Assembly (NCBI GenBank): GCA_902792535.1 | Contig: CADAZU010000012.1 | Coordinates: 30,322 to 94,321 of the forward strand | Source: an uncultured Bacteroidales bacterium | Lineage (GTDB): Bacteria > Bacteroidota > Bacteroidia > Bacteroidales > Paludibacteraceae | Reading direction: 5' to 3' | DNA: 64,000 nucleotides | In this document: positions 24,737 through 34,026 of the stretch, in pieces | How the letters are laid out: every line of letters begins with the position of its first letter | How positions within the stretch are numbered: position 1 is the first letter of the stretch | Translations under genes and position numbers: made by a program | Notes under the pieces: model-generated | Told to the model about the DNA's origin: nothing | The model's input: the letters and a program-made list of their open reading frames with translations, nothing else | Databases searched by the model: none

Positions 24737-27185
24737 TGAATTTCTCTTCGAATGTTGCCTTAAGGCGGTTCATAACTGCTTCAATCTGGGTATCTTTGAG
24801 GGTGTTCTCCGGATCCTGCAGGATGAAGGAGAGCGCATAACTCTTCTTGCCTGCCTCCAAGTTCTTGCCCTCATATACATCGAACAGGAACACATGCTTC
24901 AGCAGTTTGTGCTCCACAGCGAAAGCTGCGCGTGCGAGGTCTGCAAACTCTACGGATTTGTCCACCAGCAGCGCAAAATCACGCTTCACCTCCGGATATT
25001 TCGGCAGGTCATTGATGACTACTTTGTATTGCTTGTTCAGCTTCAGCAGCTGGTTCCACTCCAAGTCGGCGTAATAGACCTCTTGGTCGATGTCGAAACT
25101 CTTAAGCACTTTCGGAGCTACGATACCGATGTATCCGACGGCTTTGCCGTTAGCGGCTTTCAGCTCCAGTCCGTCTTGGAAGAGTTCGTTCACCAGCGGC
25201 TCGATATTGAGCGTGTCCACGTTCACACCAAGGCGGGTGAGGATATTATTGACATATGCGCGGAGTTGGAAGAACGATGTCTTCTCCTCTTTGCGCACCC
25301 AGCTCTGTGCGGTTTTGTTTCCTGTGATCCAAAGTCCCATATGCGGTTCTTCGGTGTAAGCCCGCAGCGGGTTCTCATCATTTCCTTCGCGTACCGAAGC
25401 GGAGTAGTGGTAGCAGTTTCCGAACTCATAGAACATCAGATCCGAGTTCCGTCTGTTGGCATTGCGGGCGATGGACTCCAGTCCGCCGAAGAGCAGGGTC
25501 TGACGCAGCACACCTAAATCCGAACTCAGCGGGTTCATGATCTTGACGCATTTGTCCAGCGTCAGGTCGGTGAGCGGCGCATAATACGCCACTTTGGTCA
25601 ACGAGTTATTGAGAATCTCGTTGAATCCCTGTGCGGTCAGTTGCTCCGCAATACGGCGGCGCAACTGCTCCGGATTCGGCTTCACGCCGTAGGCAAGGCT
25701 GGTATTCAGTTTCTCCGGGAACTCGATATTGTCATATCCGTAGATACGCAGGATATCTTCAACCACGTCGCACTCGCGCTGCACGTCCACGCGGTAGCGC
25801 GGCACTGCGAGTTGCCATACATCGCCGTTCTTGGACACGATCTCTATCTCCAATGCACGGAGGATACGCTCTATCGTCTCTTCTCCGATGGCTTTACCGA
25901 TCAGGCTGTTGACGCGGCTGATCTCGATAGTCACGTGCCACGGCTCGAACTGCGTTTGTCCGCAATCGCTAACCTCCATCGCTACTTTGCCTCCGGCTAC
26001 TTCCTGAATCAGCAACGCTGCGCGTTGGAGCACGTAGAGCGTGTTATTCGGATCGCACCCGCGCTCGTAGCGGAAAGAAGCGTCGGTCTGCAGTTGATGG
26101 CGGCGGCTGGTCTTGCGGATCGTCACGGGGTCGAAATAAGCGGACTCAAGGAACACATTCTTGGTGTTCTCCGTCACGCCGCTCTCCAAACCTCCGAAGA
26201 CGCCGGCAATACACATTGCTTCGCTCTCATTGGCAATCATCAGATCACGGCTGTCCATCTCGCGCTCTACGCCGTCCAGCGTAGTGAATTTCTCGTCTTG
26301 ACGGGCATAGCGCACATGAATCTGACGACCCTTGATCTTGTCTGCGTCAAAAGCGTGCAGCGCTTGTCCGCACTCATGGAGCACAAAATTGGTGACATCC
26401 ACTACGTTGTTAATCGGTCTGAGACCGATGGCGCTCAGGCTGTTCTTCAGCCAATCGGGGCTCTCTTTGATCTCCACGCCTTGAATGCTGACACCCGTGT
26501 ATCGCGGACAAGCGTCCGGCGCATCAATATTGACCTTGATCTCCAGATCGTGGCTATCTACTTTGAACGCCTCTACGGATGGTTTGGTCAATGTGACATT
26601 TTGCCCGTGCGACTTGTAATACGCATACAGATCGCGCGCTACGCCGAAATGCGAAGCAGCGTCCGAACGGTTCGGAGTAATATCCACCTCAATGATGGTA
26701 TCGTTCTCCAAATGGTAGTAGTCCGAGGCTTTCATACCCACCGGCGTATCGCCCGGGAGCACAATGATTCCTGCGTGATCCGTTCCCACGCCGATCTCGT
26801 CCTCCGCGCAGAGCATACCGAACGAATCCTCGCCGCGCAGTTTGCCTTTCTTGATCGTGAAAGACTGATCGCCGTCATACAGCACGGTTCCGATCGTAGC
26901 CACAATCACTTTCTGTCCCTCCGCTACGTTCGGAGCACCGCACACTATCGGCAGCGGTTCTCCCTCGCCGATGTTCACTTTGGTCAGATGCAAATGATCC
27001 GAATTAGGGTGGGGAACACAACTCAGCACTTCGCCCACTACGAGCCCTTTCAATCCTCCACGGATACTCTCTACCGTCTCTACGGTTCCAACCTCCAAAC
27101 CGATAGAAGTTAAGATTTTCGCTACCTGCTCTGCATCGTCCGGCAGATTGATGTAGCGCTTCAACCAATTATACGAAATATTCAT
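24720..27185 (-). CDS. pheT: Phenylalanine-tRNA ligase beta subunit
   Basis: An 821-aa bacterial-type PheT: an N-terminal tRNA-binding EMAP-like domain (~40-150, IVCGAPN), B3/B4 editing domain, B5, catalytic-like core and the C-terminal ferredoxin-fold anticodon-binding domain ([13 protein letters not shown] ... FNATLR). It pairs with PheS, whose gene is not in the window. Confidence 0.96.
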   Translation of the reverse strand: MNISYNWLKRYINLPDDAEQVAKILTSIGLEVGTVETVESIRGGLKGLVVGEVLSCVPHPNSDHLHLTKVNIGEGEPLPIVCGAPNVAEGQKVIVATIGTVLYDGDQSFTIKKGKLRGEDSFGMLCAEDEIGVGTDHAGIIVLPGDTPVGMKASDYYHLENDTIIEVDITPNRSDAASHFGVARDLYAYYKSHGQNVTLTKPSVEAFKVDSHDLEIKVNIDAPDACPRYTGVSIQGVEIKESPDWLKNSLSAIGLRPINNVVDVTNFVLHECGQALHAFDADKIKGRQIHVRYARQDEKFTTLDGVEREMDSRDLMIANESEAMCIAGVFGGLESGVTENTKNVFLESAYFDPVTIRKTSRRHQLQTDASFRYERGCDPNNTLYVLQRAALLIQEVAGGKVAMEVSDCGQTQFEPWHVTIEISRVNSLIGKAIGEETIERILRALEIEIVSKNGDVWQLAVPRYRVDVQRECDVVEDILRIYGYDNIEFPEKLNTSLAYGVKPNPEQLRRRIAEQLTAQGFNEILNNSLTKVAYYAPLTDLTLDKCVKIMNPLSSDLGVLRQTLLFGGLESIARNANRRNSDLMFYEFGNCYHYSASVREGNDENPLRAYTEEPHMGLWITGNKTAQSWVRKEEKTSFFQLRAYVNNILTRLGVNVDTLNIEPLVNELFQDGLELKAANGKAVGYIGIVAPKVLKSFDIDQEVYYADLEWNQLLKLNKQYKVVINDLPKYPEVKRDFALLVDKSVEFADLARAAFAVEHKLLKHVFLFDVYEGKNLEAGKKSYALSFILQDPENTLKDTQIEAVMNRLKATFEEKFNATLR

Positions 27186-27213
27186 GTTTTATATGTATTT
27201 TGCAATTTGGCTG

Positions 27214-27221
27214 CAAATTTA
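27214..27221 (-). promoter_or_regulatory. pheT-prfC promoter -7 box
   Basis: TAAATTTG on the minus strand, 29 bp before the pheT ATG, giving a short leader. Confidence 0.65.
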
Positions 27222-27262
27222 CAAAAAAAATCCCACATACGCAAGTGCACGCGGGATTTTTT
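27222..27262 (-). terminator. Intrinsic terminator of the Omp28 operon
   Basis: AAAATCCC/GGGATTTT stem with A and T runs on the two sides, between the Omp28-type gene and the pheT promoter. Works in the minus direction and possibly both ways. Confidence 0.75.
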
Positions 27263-27294
27263 GCAGAAAAAGATGCTATTTTATAGCCAATTCC

Positions 27295-29121
27295 TTATTT
27301 TATCCGGTTACCGGTGGCGTCAAATAATTGTCCGTCCTGTGTTTTGATCATCAGTTTTCCGTTCTCCATGTACTTCACATTTTGGACTTTTCCGCCGGAA
27401 ACGGTCTCCACAGCCTGGTCTTCGGCGGAATTGGTGAGATGGATCTCCGCGCCGTTCATGGCATGTCCGTCCACTCTCCATTTGTCGCCGTTAATTTTCA
27501 ATGTACCGCTTACAATCAACCATTGTGCTGTAGGCACGAGATAGTTTTGGTTGAAATAGGCTCTGTTGATGAAATAGAACTGGCTTCCTCCGATGTAAAA
27601 TTCGCTGTCGTCGCGGAATCCGGCATAGGCTGTACCCGGTTGCTCGGAGGTGTTGAATTCATATATGCCGTCCGGGATGGTGGTCTCTGTCGTTTTGGTG
27701 AACAGATTGATTTGTACGAACGGGATAGAAATAGTTCTGTTTATCGTAACGGTCTCGTTTGCGTTATATGCCTGGATTGTCCAGAAATTGAATCCGTACG
27801 TCGGATAAGCCTGGTATGATTTGTTGGTGTTCGGCAGCAGTTCCGTCACTTGTTTGGTATAGGCAGCGGGACCATCTGTTGCGCTTGGCTCCGGATAGTA
27901 GTCTGCCACCGGAACAACTGTTATGCCGCCGTGCTCTATATCTGCACCGCCTTGCGTGCCCGATACCACAGGACGTTCTTCAGCCTGAACCACCGGCTTG
28001 AGACTTTCGCTCAGGAAAGCAACTACCATGCAGTTGTCCGCCACCCATTTGGTGTTCAGGGTAGTGGTGTATTCGGCTGTATAGACATGAGTTGCGCTGT
28101 CCAGATTCAAGGCGTTTCCGGTAGCGGAGGTAAGGAAAACACGTACCGCATTGGCATGACGGAATTCCTGCCAGCCTTCATACGTGGCATAGAAATCTGC
28201 CTGCGTGTCGATCATGCCGGATTCCTTGACCAGCACGGTCAGAACGAGGTTGGACGGAATCTCTTCTTTTCCGATCACGCCGTTTATTGCCACTTTCAGT
28301 TCGCGCGTTTCGCTGTTGTACGTATTGCGGATATTGACCGAGGCATAGGTCTCTGTCTCAAACTGGCTCTTGTTCACGGTCGGAAGGTAGCCCGGATGGA
28401 AAACAATTTCGCTTTTGCTTGCGTTATTCTCCGTGTAAGTCGTTTTCGCGCGGTTGATACACGAACTCGGAGCGCCGTTCACGCCTAATCTATTGCAGAT
28501 CGTTTTGCTGCCCGTTACGGTAAAATGGTCGTCGCTGTAACCCGCGTGGTGCAATACCAGAACCCAATTGGACTCATCGCCTATAAACTCGCTTACGGCA
28601 TCCATCCCGTTCGGACAATAACCGCATCCTTGTCCGGTGAACTCCTCGATCAGATTTTTCTTGGGGAACGTAGCCGGAATGGTGAACGGTGCTATGCCTC
28701 CGTTGTTATAGTGCACGGTGAGCGTGAGACTTTCCGTTCCTTCGGTGAAAGTGTAGGTAATGGTCTCATAGGATCCTTCCGCCGGTGTGTAATGGGCATA
28801 CCATGTCGCTACGCCGGAGGGCGAGAAATTCAGGCTCTGCGTTTGCTCTCCGTTGCCGTTCATGCATTGCCCGCAGCAGAACTGGTCGGTCAGTTCCGTA
28901 TTGGAACGGCTGATTTGTACACTCAGGGAACCATTGACGAGCAAGGTCCCGTTTACTTCCATCACCGGATCTCCGGTCAGAATATCTTCCTGAACCTCGC
29001 TGACGGTGATTTCCAATCCTTCGGTCGGAATTTCTCCGAAGCCTTCTACGTTCACAGTAAGGGCGTGAGCGCTACTCATTACCAGCAGACATAGTGCTGC
29101 TAAAATCCATTTTCTTTTCAT
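27295..29121 (-). CDS. Secreted Omp28-related protein with thioredoxin-like domain
   Basis: A 608-aa exported protein: signal peptide (MKRKWILAALCLLVMSSAHA), a ~130-residue beta region, then an Omp28-type thioredoxin-like domain starting LIEEFTGQGCGYCPNG (CxxC at about 165-170). A long beta-rich region follows, with a C-terminal KYMENGKLMIKTQDGQLFDA-type tail resembling Bacteroidales surface-protein C-termini. Likely secreted or outer-membrane attached; function of Omp28 proteins is not established. Last gene of a five-gene operon, overlapping the preceding gene by 50 bp. Confidence 0.8.
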   Translation of the reverse strand: MKRKWILAALCLLVMSSAHALTVNVEGFGEIPTEGLEITVSEVQEDILTGDPVMEVNGTLLVNGSLSVQISRSNTELTDQFCCGQCMNGNGEQTQSLNFSPSGVATWYAHYTPAEGSYETITYTFTEGTESLTLTVHYNNGGIAPFTIPATFPKKNLIEEFTGQGCGYCPNGMDAVSEFIGDESNWVLVLHHAGYSDDHFTVTGSKTICNRLGVNGAPSSCINRAKTTYTENNASKSEIVFHPGYLPTVNKSQFETETYASVNIRNTYNSETRELKVAINGVIGKEEIPSNLVLTVLVKESGMIDTQADFYATYEGWQEFRHANAVRVFLTSATGNALNLDSATHVYTAEYTTTLNTKWVADNCMVVAFLSESLKPVVQAEERPVVSGTQGGADIEHGGITVVPVADYYPEPSATDGPAAYTKQVTELLPNTNKSYQAYPTYGFNFWTIQAYNANETVTINRTISIPFVQINLFTKTTETTIPDGIYEFNTSEQPGTAYAGFRDDSEFYIGGSQFYFINRAYFNQNYLVPTAQWLIVSGTLKINGDKWRVDGHAMNGAEIHLTNSAEDQAVETVSGGKVQNVKYMENGKLMIKTQDGQLFDATGNRIK

Positions 29122-29779
29122 ATGCTTGTAAAATATGGTTGTCGTTGGGGTCGGAGAGGATTTTCAGTACAGTCAAGTGCGTGCTGTCCCATCCGGATTG
29201 TATTTCAAAATGCTCCTCTTTTTCGATAGCGCGCAGCACATGGCGGTGGTAATACTCTGTATTCACGGTGTTGTCCGGCATGGCTTGAACGCCTTTTACG
29301 CTGTCCTCCACCAGCCAGTAAGACACGGTGGCGTCGGACAAAGGCGTTGTGTTGACGGAGTCTTTTATCGCCTGAAAAAGCGCTGTAGCCCATTCGCTCG
29401 GATCTATGAAATAGGAGTCTTTGTATTTCGTCATATTGATGTTTCCTGTCGGAAAAGGCGTGGAGGCATCGCCTCCCATCAGACGATAGATGCTGTCTGC
29501 GGCAGGGCAGGTGTAGTCGTATCTGCCTTGCGTGAACGGGTTGGAAGCAGGGTGCATACTCACTACCACCAATTCCTCGCCGTATTGCTCTTTGAGAAGT
29601 TGCGCTTTCTCCGCCGCCGTTGGACAGTTCACACACCGGAAGCCCGTGAACTCGATGAGCACCTGCTTGCGCGTGCTGCCTGTTTCCCGTTCGAAGGGAA
29701 TAAGACGGTCACTCTCCTGTATCACTTCGCAGCCGATACAAGAGAATACTATTACCATGTAAATGAATAACTTACGCAT
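29072..29779 (-). CDS. Omp28-related lipoprotein
   Basis: A 235-aa lipoprotein (signal peptide with lipobox-like CIGC, Cys17) carrying a thioredoxin-like segment VLIEFTGFRCVNCPTA with a CxxC pair. It is a shorter relative of the downstream 608-aa protein. It overlaps both neighbours (28 bp with the DUF6029 gene, 50 bp with the next gene), showing tight coupling. Confidence 0.8.
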   Translation of the reverse strand: MRKLFIYMVIVFSCIGCEVIQESDRLIPFERETGSTRKQVLIEFTGFRCVNCPTAAEKAQLLKEQYGEELVVVSMHPASNPFTQGRYDYTCPAADSIYRLMGGDASTPFPTGNINMTKYKDSYFIDPSEWATALFQAIKDSVNTTPLSDATVSYWLVEDSVKGVQAMPDNTVNTEYYHRHVLRAIEKEEHFEIQSGWDSTHLTVLKILSDPNDNHILQAYEKKMDFSSTMSAGNE

Positions 29780-31401
29780 ACTCCTTCCATTTTAGGTACA
29801 TATCGGCACACACCTCCTGAACAATTGAAGCCTTCGCGGGTTTTGGTGTAGCCTAAATTGGCTCGATGGGAACCGTAATTGAAGGTCAGTCCAGCCGTGT
29901 AATAGTGTTCATTATTGGCTTCTGCGGCATGTCCGATATTGTACATCCATTGCCCGCTGAGGGTCCAATGCTTGTACATACTCAGTTCATAGAGCGCAAA
30001 GATCCATTGCCCCTGGTAGTGCGGGGTGTAGAGGTATTGTATCTCGCCGCGCATGGACACATTATTATTTACCTGCACGCGCGTGTCTATGACCGCAATG
30101 CCCGAACGCACTAATTCTCCGTGTCCCTCCATGATCTCGCGGTTGTAAGTCTGGTACATCAGCATTGCGTTGAGCCACCAGCGTTTGGTGATCCGTTTAT
30201 TGAGCTCTATATTGACGTCCGTGTAGTATTCTCCTTTTTCGCTGGTGTCAATCGCCCAACTGCCTTCGGCAGCCAAGCCGCGGATGTGTGCGGCAGAGAG
30301 TTTGAACGACGTTCCGTATTTGCCACCCATCTTGGTTTTGCGTGCAAAGGTGTATCGCAGTTCCGCCTGAAACGACCACTCGCCTCCGGCATACTGCGTG
30401 GCGTACGGGTAGAGTGCAGCCAGCGCATATGTGTGCTGCTGGGCAAACGCGGGCATGTGGTTGAGTCGCCCAGCAAGTCCGGTTCGAAGCCGCTCCGAAC
30501 GGAAAGACATATTGTCGCTTCGTTTTATTTGCGTGAGTACTGCTAATCCTTTGCGGCTGTAACCCGCGCTGACAAAGAGCGCTTCGCCGTCACGGTAAGA
30601 GTAGTTATTTTCGGTCGAAGGATCATTGGCTTTTCGCGCATATTCGATGAGGAGATCAAAGCCTTTCACTCGCAGCTGGGTACGCACATCTCCGGCTCCA
30701 ACCCATTTCGGGAAGCGGTAACGGTAATCGTTTTCGTCGATGCGTACCAAGATCGTGTCGTCCGCTTCGTATTTGGAGACATAACTTCCGCCAATAGTCC
30801 AATTGACTTCTGACGGCTGACGGCTGAATGTTTCAAACAGGTCTATCTCGAAGTCTCCACCGAGCGCGGCATCTCTTTTGTAGTTCCAACCGAAAGCTTT
30901 GTCGGAATAGCAGTTCCAGTATCTTCTTTGCTTGCCTCCAAGGGCTGTAAGACGTATTCCGCGGTATGGTTCGACGCTGATTTTTGCGCCACGAAGAGCG
31001 CCGTCAATGCCCAATGCGCGGTCTTCGTGCAGGTTAAGGATCAATCCACTACCGAATTGTCCATAGATGTCTCCGACCGTTATTTCGCCCCAAGTGAAGG
31101 ACGCAGCCACGCTCAAATGGCTCATTCCGTAGCCACCGAAATCGTGCTCGTAACCCGGCATAGGCCATTTGGTTAGTTCCAAGCGGGTTGTGGCTCGCAG
31201 TTCACGGAACGTGCTTTTTTCCGCCTGCCAATGGACGCTCAGGTCCATGTAACTGTTGCTATGATACATCACCGGCGTCCAGTCCAAGAGTCCGTCGTGT
31301 TGCAACGCGCCGGAGACAAAGACCGTGTCGTTTGACCAAGCCGTAGTGCATAGCACAGAGGCAAGGAGACTAACGCAGATATTTCTCAATTTCTGTTTCA
31401 C
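29752..31401 (-). CDS. DUF6029-like outer-membrane beta-barrel protein
   Basis: About 549 aa, rich in alternating aromatic beta strands and ending in a C-terminal aromatic (VCVSYSFTW), as in outer-membrane barrels. DUF6029 proteins sit next to Omp28 genes in Bacteroidota (from memory). The ORF opens at 31482, but a signal peptide (KQKLRNICVSLLASVLCTT) starts only at codon 28, a GTG at 31401; I prefer that start. It then overlaps the tlpA-like gene by 32 bp. Confidence 0.7.
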   Translation of the reverse strand: MKQKLRNICVSLLASVLCTTAWSNDTVFVSGALQHDGLLDWTPVMYHSNSYMDLSVHWQAEKSTFRELRATTRLELTKWPMPGYEHDFGGYGMSHLSVAASFTWGEITVGDIYGQFGSGLILNLHEDRALGIDGALRGAKISVEPYRGIRLTALGGKQRRYWNCYSDKAFGWNYKRDAALGGDFEIDLFETFSRQPSEVNWTIGGSYVSKYEADDTILVRIDENDYRYRFPKWVGAGDVRTQLRVKGFDLLIEYARKANDPSTENNYSYRDGEALFVSAGYSRKGLAVLTQIKRSDNMSFRSERLRTGLAGRLNHMPAFAQQHTYALAALYPYATQYAGGEWSFQAELRYTFARKTKMGGKYGTSFKLSAAHIRGLAAEGSWAIDTSEKGEYYTDVNIELNKRITKRWWLNAMLMYQTYNREIMEGHGELVRSGIAVIDTRVQVNNNVSMRGEIQYLYTPHYQGQWIFALYELSMYKHWTLSGQWMYNIGHAAEANNEHYYTAGLTFNYGSHRANLGYTKTREGFNCSGGVCRYVPKMEGVCVSYSFTW

Positions 31402-31840
31402 AACCGTCTGTGTATCCGACGTGGTTATAAACCGTTTTGCCTTTGCTGTCCACCACAAAGAGATGCGGTATATTCTGGACATTCATCGCCCGTTTGAGTG
31501 TTCCGTTAGGGTCGAGTAGGACTTTGTACTCCCAACCAAAACCGTTCACCATAGGCGCAACGCGTTGTGCGTCCTGACCTTCGTCCTCGGAAACGATGTA
31601 GATCTCCACACCCGTTTCGTCCTGCCAATCCGGATAGAGTTCGTGGATGGCTTTGAGTTCGCGGATGCAGGGTTTGCACCAGGTCGAGAAGAACGAAATG
31701 ATGATGGGTTTTCCGCTGCGGGAGAGGTCCGCAATCTTCACTTCTTTTCCGTTGATGTCTTTCAGCGTCACATCCGGCAAGGCCGCATAAGTGCTTAGCA
31801 TAAATAGAGCCAGCAGAATGGTTATAATACCTCTTTTCAT
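31370..31840 (-). CDS. TlpA-like thiol-disulfide oxidoreductase
   Basis: A 156-aa periplasmic thioredoxin-fold protein: signal peptide (MKRGIITILLALFMLSTYAA) and active site FFSTWCKPC, with the cis-Pro region NIPHLFVV. It probably reduces disulfides in exported proteins; the two CxxC-bearing Omp28 proteins of the same operon are plausible partners. Confidence 0.88.
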   Translation of the reverse strand: MKRGIITILLALFMLSTYAALPDVTLKDINGKEVKIADLSRSGKPIIISFFSTWCKPCIRELKAIHELYPDWQDETGVEIYIVSEDEGQDAQRVAPMVNGFGWEYKVLLDPNGTLKRAMNVQNIPHLFVVDSKGKTVYNHVGYTDGCETEIEKYLR

Positions 31841-31849
31841 TGTGTCAAT

Positions 31850-32689
31850 TTATTTATACAATTTACGTTTTCCCATGAGGCGCATCATTGCATCCCAGAG
31901 GCGGGTGGGGAGAAGCCAATGGAAGAAGACGATCGCGCCGGAGAGACGTCCGATGCGGTAGCGTGTACACGGACGGCGAGAATTGACCGCTTTGCAGATG
32001 GCTTTGCGGACGACTGCGGGATCGGACAGAGAAGGCGAGAGATACATGTTCCGCAAGTTATCCGCCATCATTTTGCCGGATTCGGCATAGGGTGTACCTT
32101 CCGATGTCTCTGCCAGATGGTCTGCTGCGATAATTCCCCAGTTGGTTTTGATAGCTCCGGGTTCTATGATAATTACGTCTATTCCGAAGGGTTTGAGTTC
32201 CATACGAAGGGCATCGCTGAAGGCTTCTACTGCATACTTCGACACATGATACCAACCGCCATAATAGAGGACCGATTTGCCTGCAACAGAGGAAGTGTTG
32301 ATGATTCGTCCGGAATGCTGTGCACGCATGGAAGGCAGGACTAACTGGCAGAGCCGAGCGAGACCGAAGATATTGACTTCCAATTGATTACGGGCATCGT
32401 CCATCGGTACATTTTCGATTGCTCCGAAATAGCCATATCCGGCATTGTTGATGAGGACATCGATGCGTCCTTCGTTGGAGAGGATCGTCTGCACGCCTTG
32501 CTGCATCGACTGCTCGTCGGTTACATCCATCCGAAGCGGGGTGATTCCGTATTGCCGAAGCGGTTCCATCCGTTCGATCCGGCGTGCCGCGGCATACACT
32601 TTGTGCCCCTGTTCCGCCAAGGCAATCGCTGTGTCATAACCTATTCCGCTACTGGCACCAGTGAGGAGAATAACTTGAGGAGTTTTCAT
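31850..32689 (-). CDS. Short-chain dehydrogenase/reductase
   Basis: NAD(P)-dependent oxidoreductase, 279 aa. Cofactor motif TGASSGIG (residues ~10-17), NNAG, catalytic Ser in INTSSVAG and YHVSKYA. The start at 32689 (MKTPQVILLTGASSGIG) is chosen over an ORF extension that adds a non-conserved hydrophobic stretch. First gene of the operon leading into the TlpA/Omp28 genes (9-bp gap). Substrate unknown. Confidence 0.88.
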   Translation of the reverse strand: MKTPQVILLTGASSGIGYDTAIALAEQGHKVYAAARRIERMEPLRQYGITPLRMDVTDEQSMQQGVQTILSNEGRIDVLINNAGYGYFGAIENVPMDDARNQLEVNIFGLARLCQLVLPSMRAQHSGRIINTSSVAGKSVLYYGGWYHVSKYAVEAFSDALRMELKPFGIDVIIIEPGAIKTNWGIIAADHLAETSEGTPYAESGKMMADNLRNMYLSPSLSDPAVVRKAICKAVNSRRPCTRYRIGRLSGAIVFFHWLLPTRLWDAMMRLMGKRKLYK

Positions 32690-32708
32690 AACTATGCAAA
32701 TTTGGGCG

Positions 32709-32739
32709 CAAAGGTAGTAAAAAAAAATGACATGTGCAA
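32709..32739 (-). promoter_or_regulatory. Promoter of the SDR-TlpA-Omp28 operon
   Basis: Minus-strand TACCTTTG (32709-32716), 20-bp spacer and TTG (32737-32739) embedded in TTGCACATGTCA. Confidence 0.75.
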
Positions 32740-32790
32740 GCGGGGAGTGCAAAAAAATAGCAAAGTAATAGCAAGCTACCCCGATTATGA

Positions 32791-32840
32791 CGCACTTATC
32801 TCACACTTATCACGCACTTATCACGCACTTATCACGCACT
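32791..32840. repeat. Tandem 11-bp repeats, 4.5 copies
   Basis: Units CGCACTTATCT, CACACTTATCA, CGCACTTATCA, CGCACTTATCA and a partial CGCACT step by exactly 11 bp between two divergent promoters. Confidence 0.9.
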
Positions 32841-32863
32841 ACGCACATTTTCCGACATTTACT

Positions 32864-32886
32864 GTATATATACATAGTATATATAC
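32864..32886. repeat. Doubled AT palindrome
   Basis: The self-complementary 10-mer GTATATATAC occurs twice separated by ATA, between the 11-bp array and the plus-strand promoter. Could be a regulator site. Confidence 0.6.
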
Positions 32887-32956
32887 ACTTTTTGAGGGTG
32901 TTTTTGGGTATAAAAATGAGAAAAAATGCTTTTTTTATAAAAAAGTACGCGCGCGC

Positions 32957-32987
32957 TTGCACATGTCAAAAAAAAGTTGTAAATTTG
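32957..32987 (+). promoter_or_regulatory. Promoter of the 33012-33918 genes
   Basis: TTG (32957-32959, within TTGCACATGTCA), 20-bp spacer and TAAATTTG (32980-32987); the first start codon is 25 bp downstream. Confidence 0.75.
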
Positions 32988-33011
32988 CAGCCAATTTGGA
33001 AAGAAAGAAGT

Positions 33012-33221
33012 ATGAAAGAGATTTTGATAGCTATAATTTTTCTGCTGGTAGCGATGGCGCTACTGAGTGTGGGGGTGATATTTCGCAAAGACCATAGTTT
33101 CCGGTCGCAACATATCCATGCCAACGAACGGATGAAAAAAGACGGCATCCATTGCTCGACCGCGCAGGACAAAGAGATGCGGAGGGCGAAAAAACATAAG
33201 ATTGATGTTGGGGAATTGTAA
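33012..33221 (+). CDS. Small single-pass membrane protein
   Basis: A 69-aa protein: an N-terminal membrane helix (MKEILIAIIFLLVAMALLSV), then a basic tail with HIHANERMKKDGIHC and TAQDKEMR. I recall a widespread Bacteroidota family with HVHSN...GI.C..TQD.EA in the same order; function unknown. The ATG at 33012 fits the promoter; the ORF can be extended but not plausibly. Confidence 0.75.
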   Translation: MKEILIAIIFLLVAMALLSVGVIFRKDHSFRSQHIHANERMKKDGIHCSTAQDKEMRRAKKHKIDVGEL

Positions 33222-33291
33222 GAGAGTTGATAGTTAAAATTTGGATTGCTGATCAAATTTAGAGAAATAAATTTAAACACATTATAACATT

Positions 33292-33918
33292 ATGAACAAA
33301 ATTAGTATTATTGTTGAGTCGATTTTGGCAGCAGCTGTTGTTGCCTTGTTTATTCTTTTCTTTACGGTGACGCCGGGCAAGAAAAAGCCGGTGAGCCAGG
33401 ATGTAGAAGCAGCAGGAGAAATGCTGCCGATCGCAATCATCAACACCGATTCGATCCTGAAACATTACACACTGGCAGTTGAGGCACAAGACCGATTGAT
33501 GTCTCAATATGAGGAATCCACCGTGAAACTGGACACCAAAGCTAAAGCGCTTCAGAAAGAGGTAGAGACCTTCCAGAAAGATCTGCTGGATTTCCAGCGC
33601 AAAGTAGAGGCAGGTGCTTTTTTGAGCCGTGAGCGCGCAGAGAGCGAGCAAGCCAAACTGCAAAAGAAAGAGCAACAGCTGATGGTAAAACAACAGGATC
33701 TGGAGAATCTGCGTCAGAAGCTGAGCAACGATTTTATGAACCAGCAAGCCGAGTTGACCCAACAGTTGCAGGATTCCGTTCAGGCATACCTGCGTGAGTT
33801 GAATGCAGACGGTCATTACCACCTGATTCTGAACGACGCTGTGGTGATGAACAAGACTGCAGGATACGATATTACCGATGAGGTGATCGAGGCGTTGAAT
33901 AAGAGGTATAATAAATAA
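33292..33918 (+). CDS. OmpH/Skp-like periplasmic chaperone
   Basis: A 208-aa protein with an N-terminal membrane anchor or uncleaved signal (residues ~6-26), IAIINTDSILKHY typical of OmpH, a long coiled coil (about 60-155) and a C-terminal hydrophobic LILNDAVVMNKTAGYDIT segment. Skp-type proteins hold unfolded outer-membrane proteins during transit. It is 70 bp downstream of the small membrane protein gene. Confidence 0.85.
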   Translation: MNKISIIVESILAAAVVALFILFFTVTPGKKKPVSQDVEAAGEMLPIAIINTDSILKHYTLAVEAQDRLMSQYEESTVKLDTKAKALQKEVETFQKDLLDFQRKVEAGAFLSRERAESEQAKLQKKEQQLMVKQQDLENLRQKLSNDFMNQQAELTQQLQDSVQAYLRELNADGHYHLILNDAVVMNKTAGYDITDEVIEALNKRYNK

Positions 33919-33935
33919 CCATAACCCCCCTCCGG

Positions 33936-33982
33936 CTCCCCCCTCAAGGGGGAGGGTAAAATTTGTCGGCATATATGCCGAC
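33936..33982 (+). terminator. Two hairpins after the OmpH-like gene
   Basis: A G/C-rich stem CTCCCCC/GGGGGAG (33936-33954) is followed by the perfect palindrome GTCGGCATATATGCCGAC (33965-33982). Neither has a long T run, so termination efficiency is uncertain. Confidence 0.5.
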
Positions 33983-34026
33983 GGTTAAACAAACGTAGAA
34001 AGTTGAGAGTAGAGAGAAGACATAGA

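Noticed and set aside
25641-27113. 490-codon plus-strand ORF
   Set aside because: Entirely antisense to pheT, which is unambiguous; its composition is His/Arg/Val-rich, typical of a shadow frame.
32384-33097. 237-codon plus-strand ORF
   Set aside because: First half is antisense to the SDR gene, then runs through the 11-bp array and two promoters.
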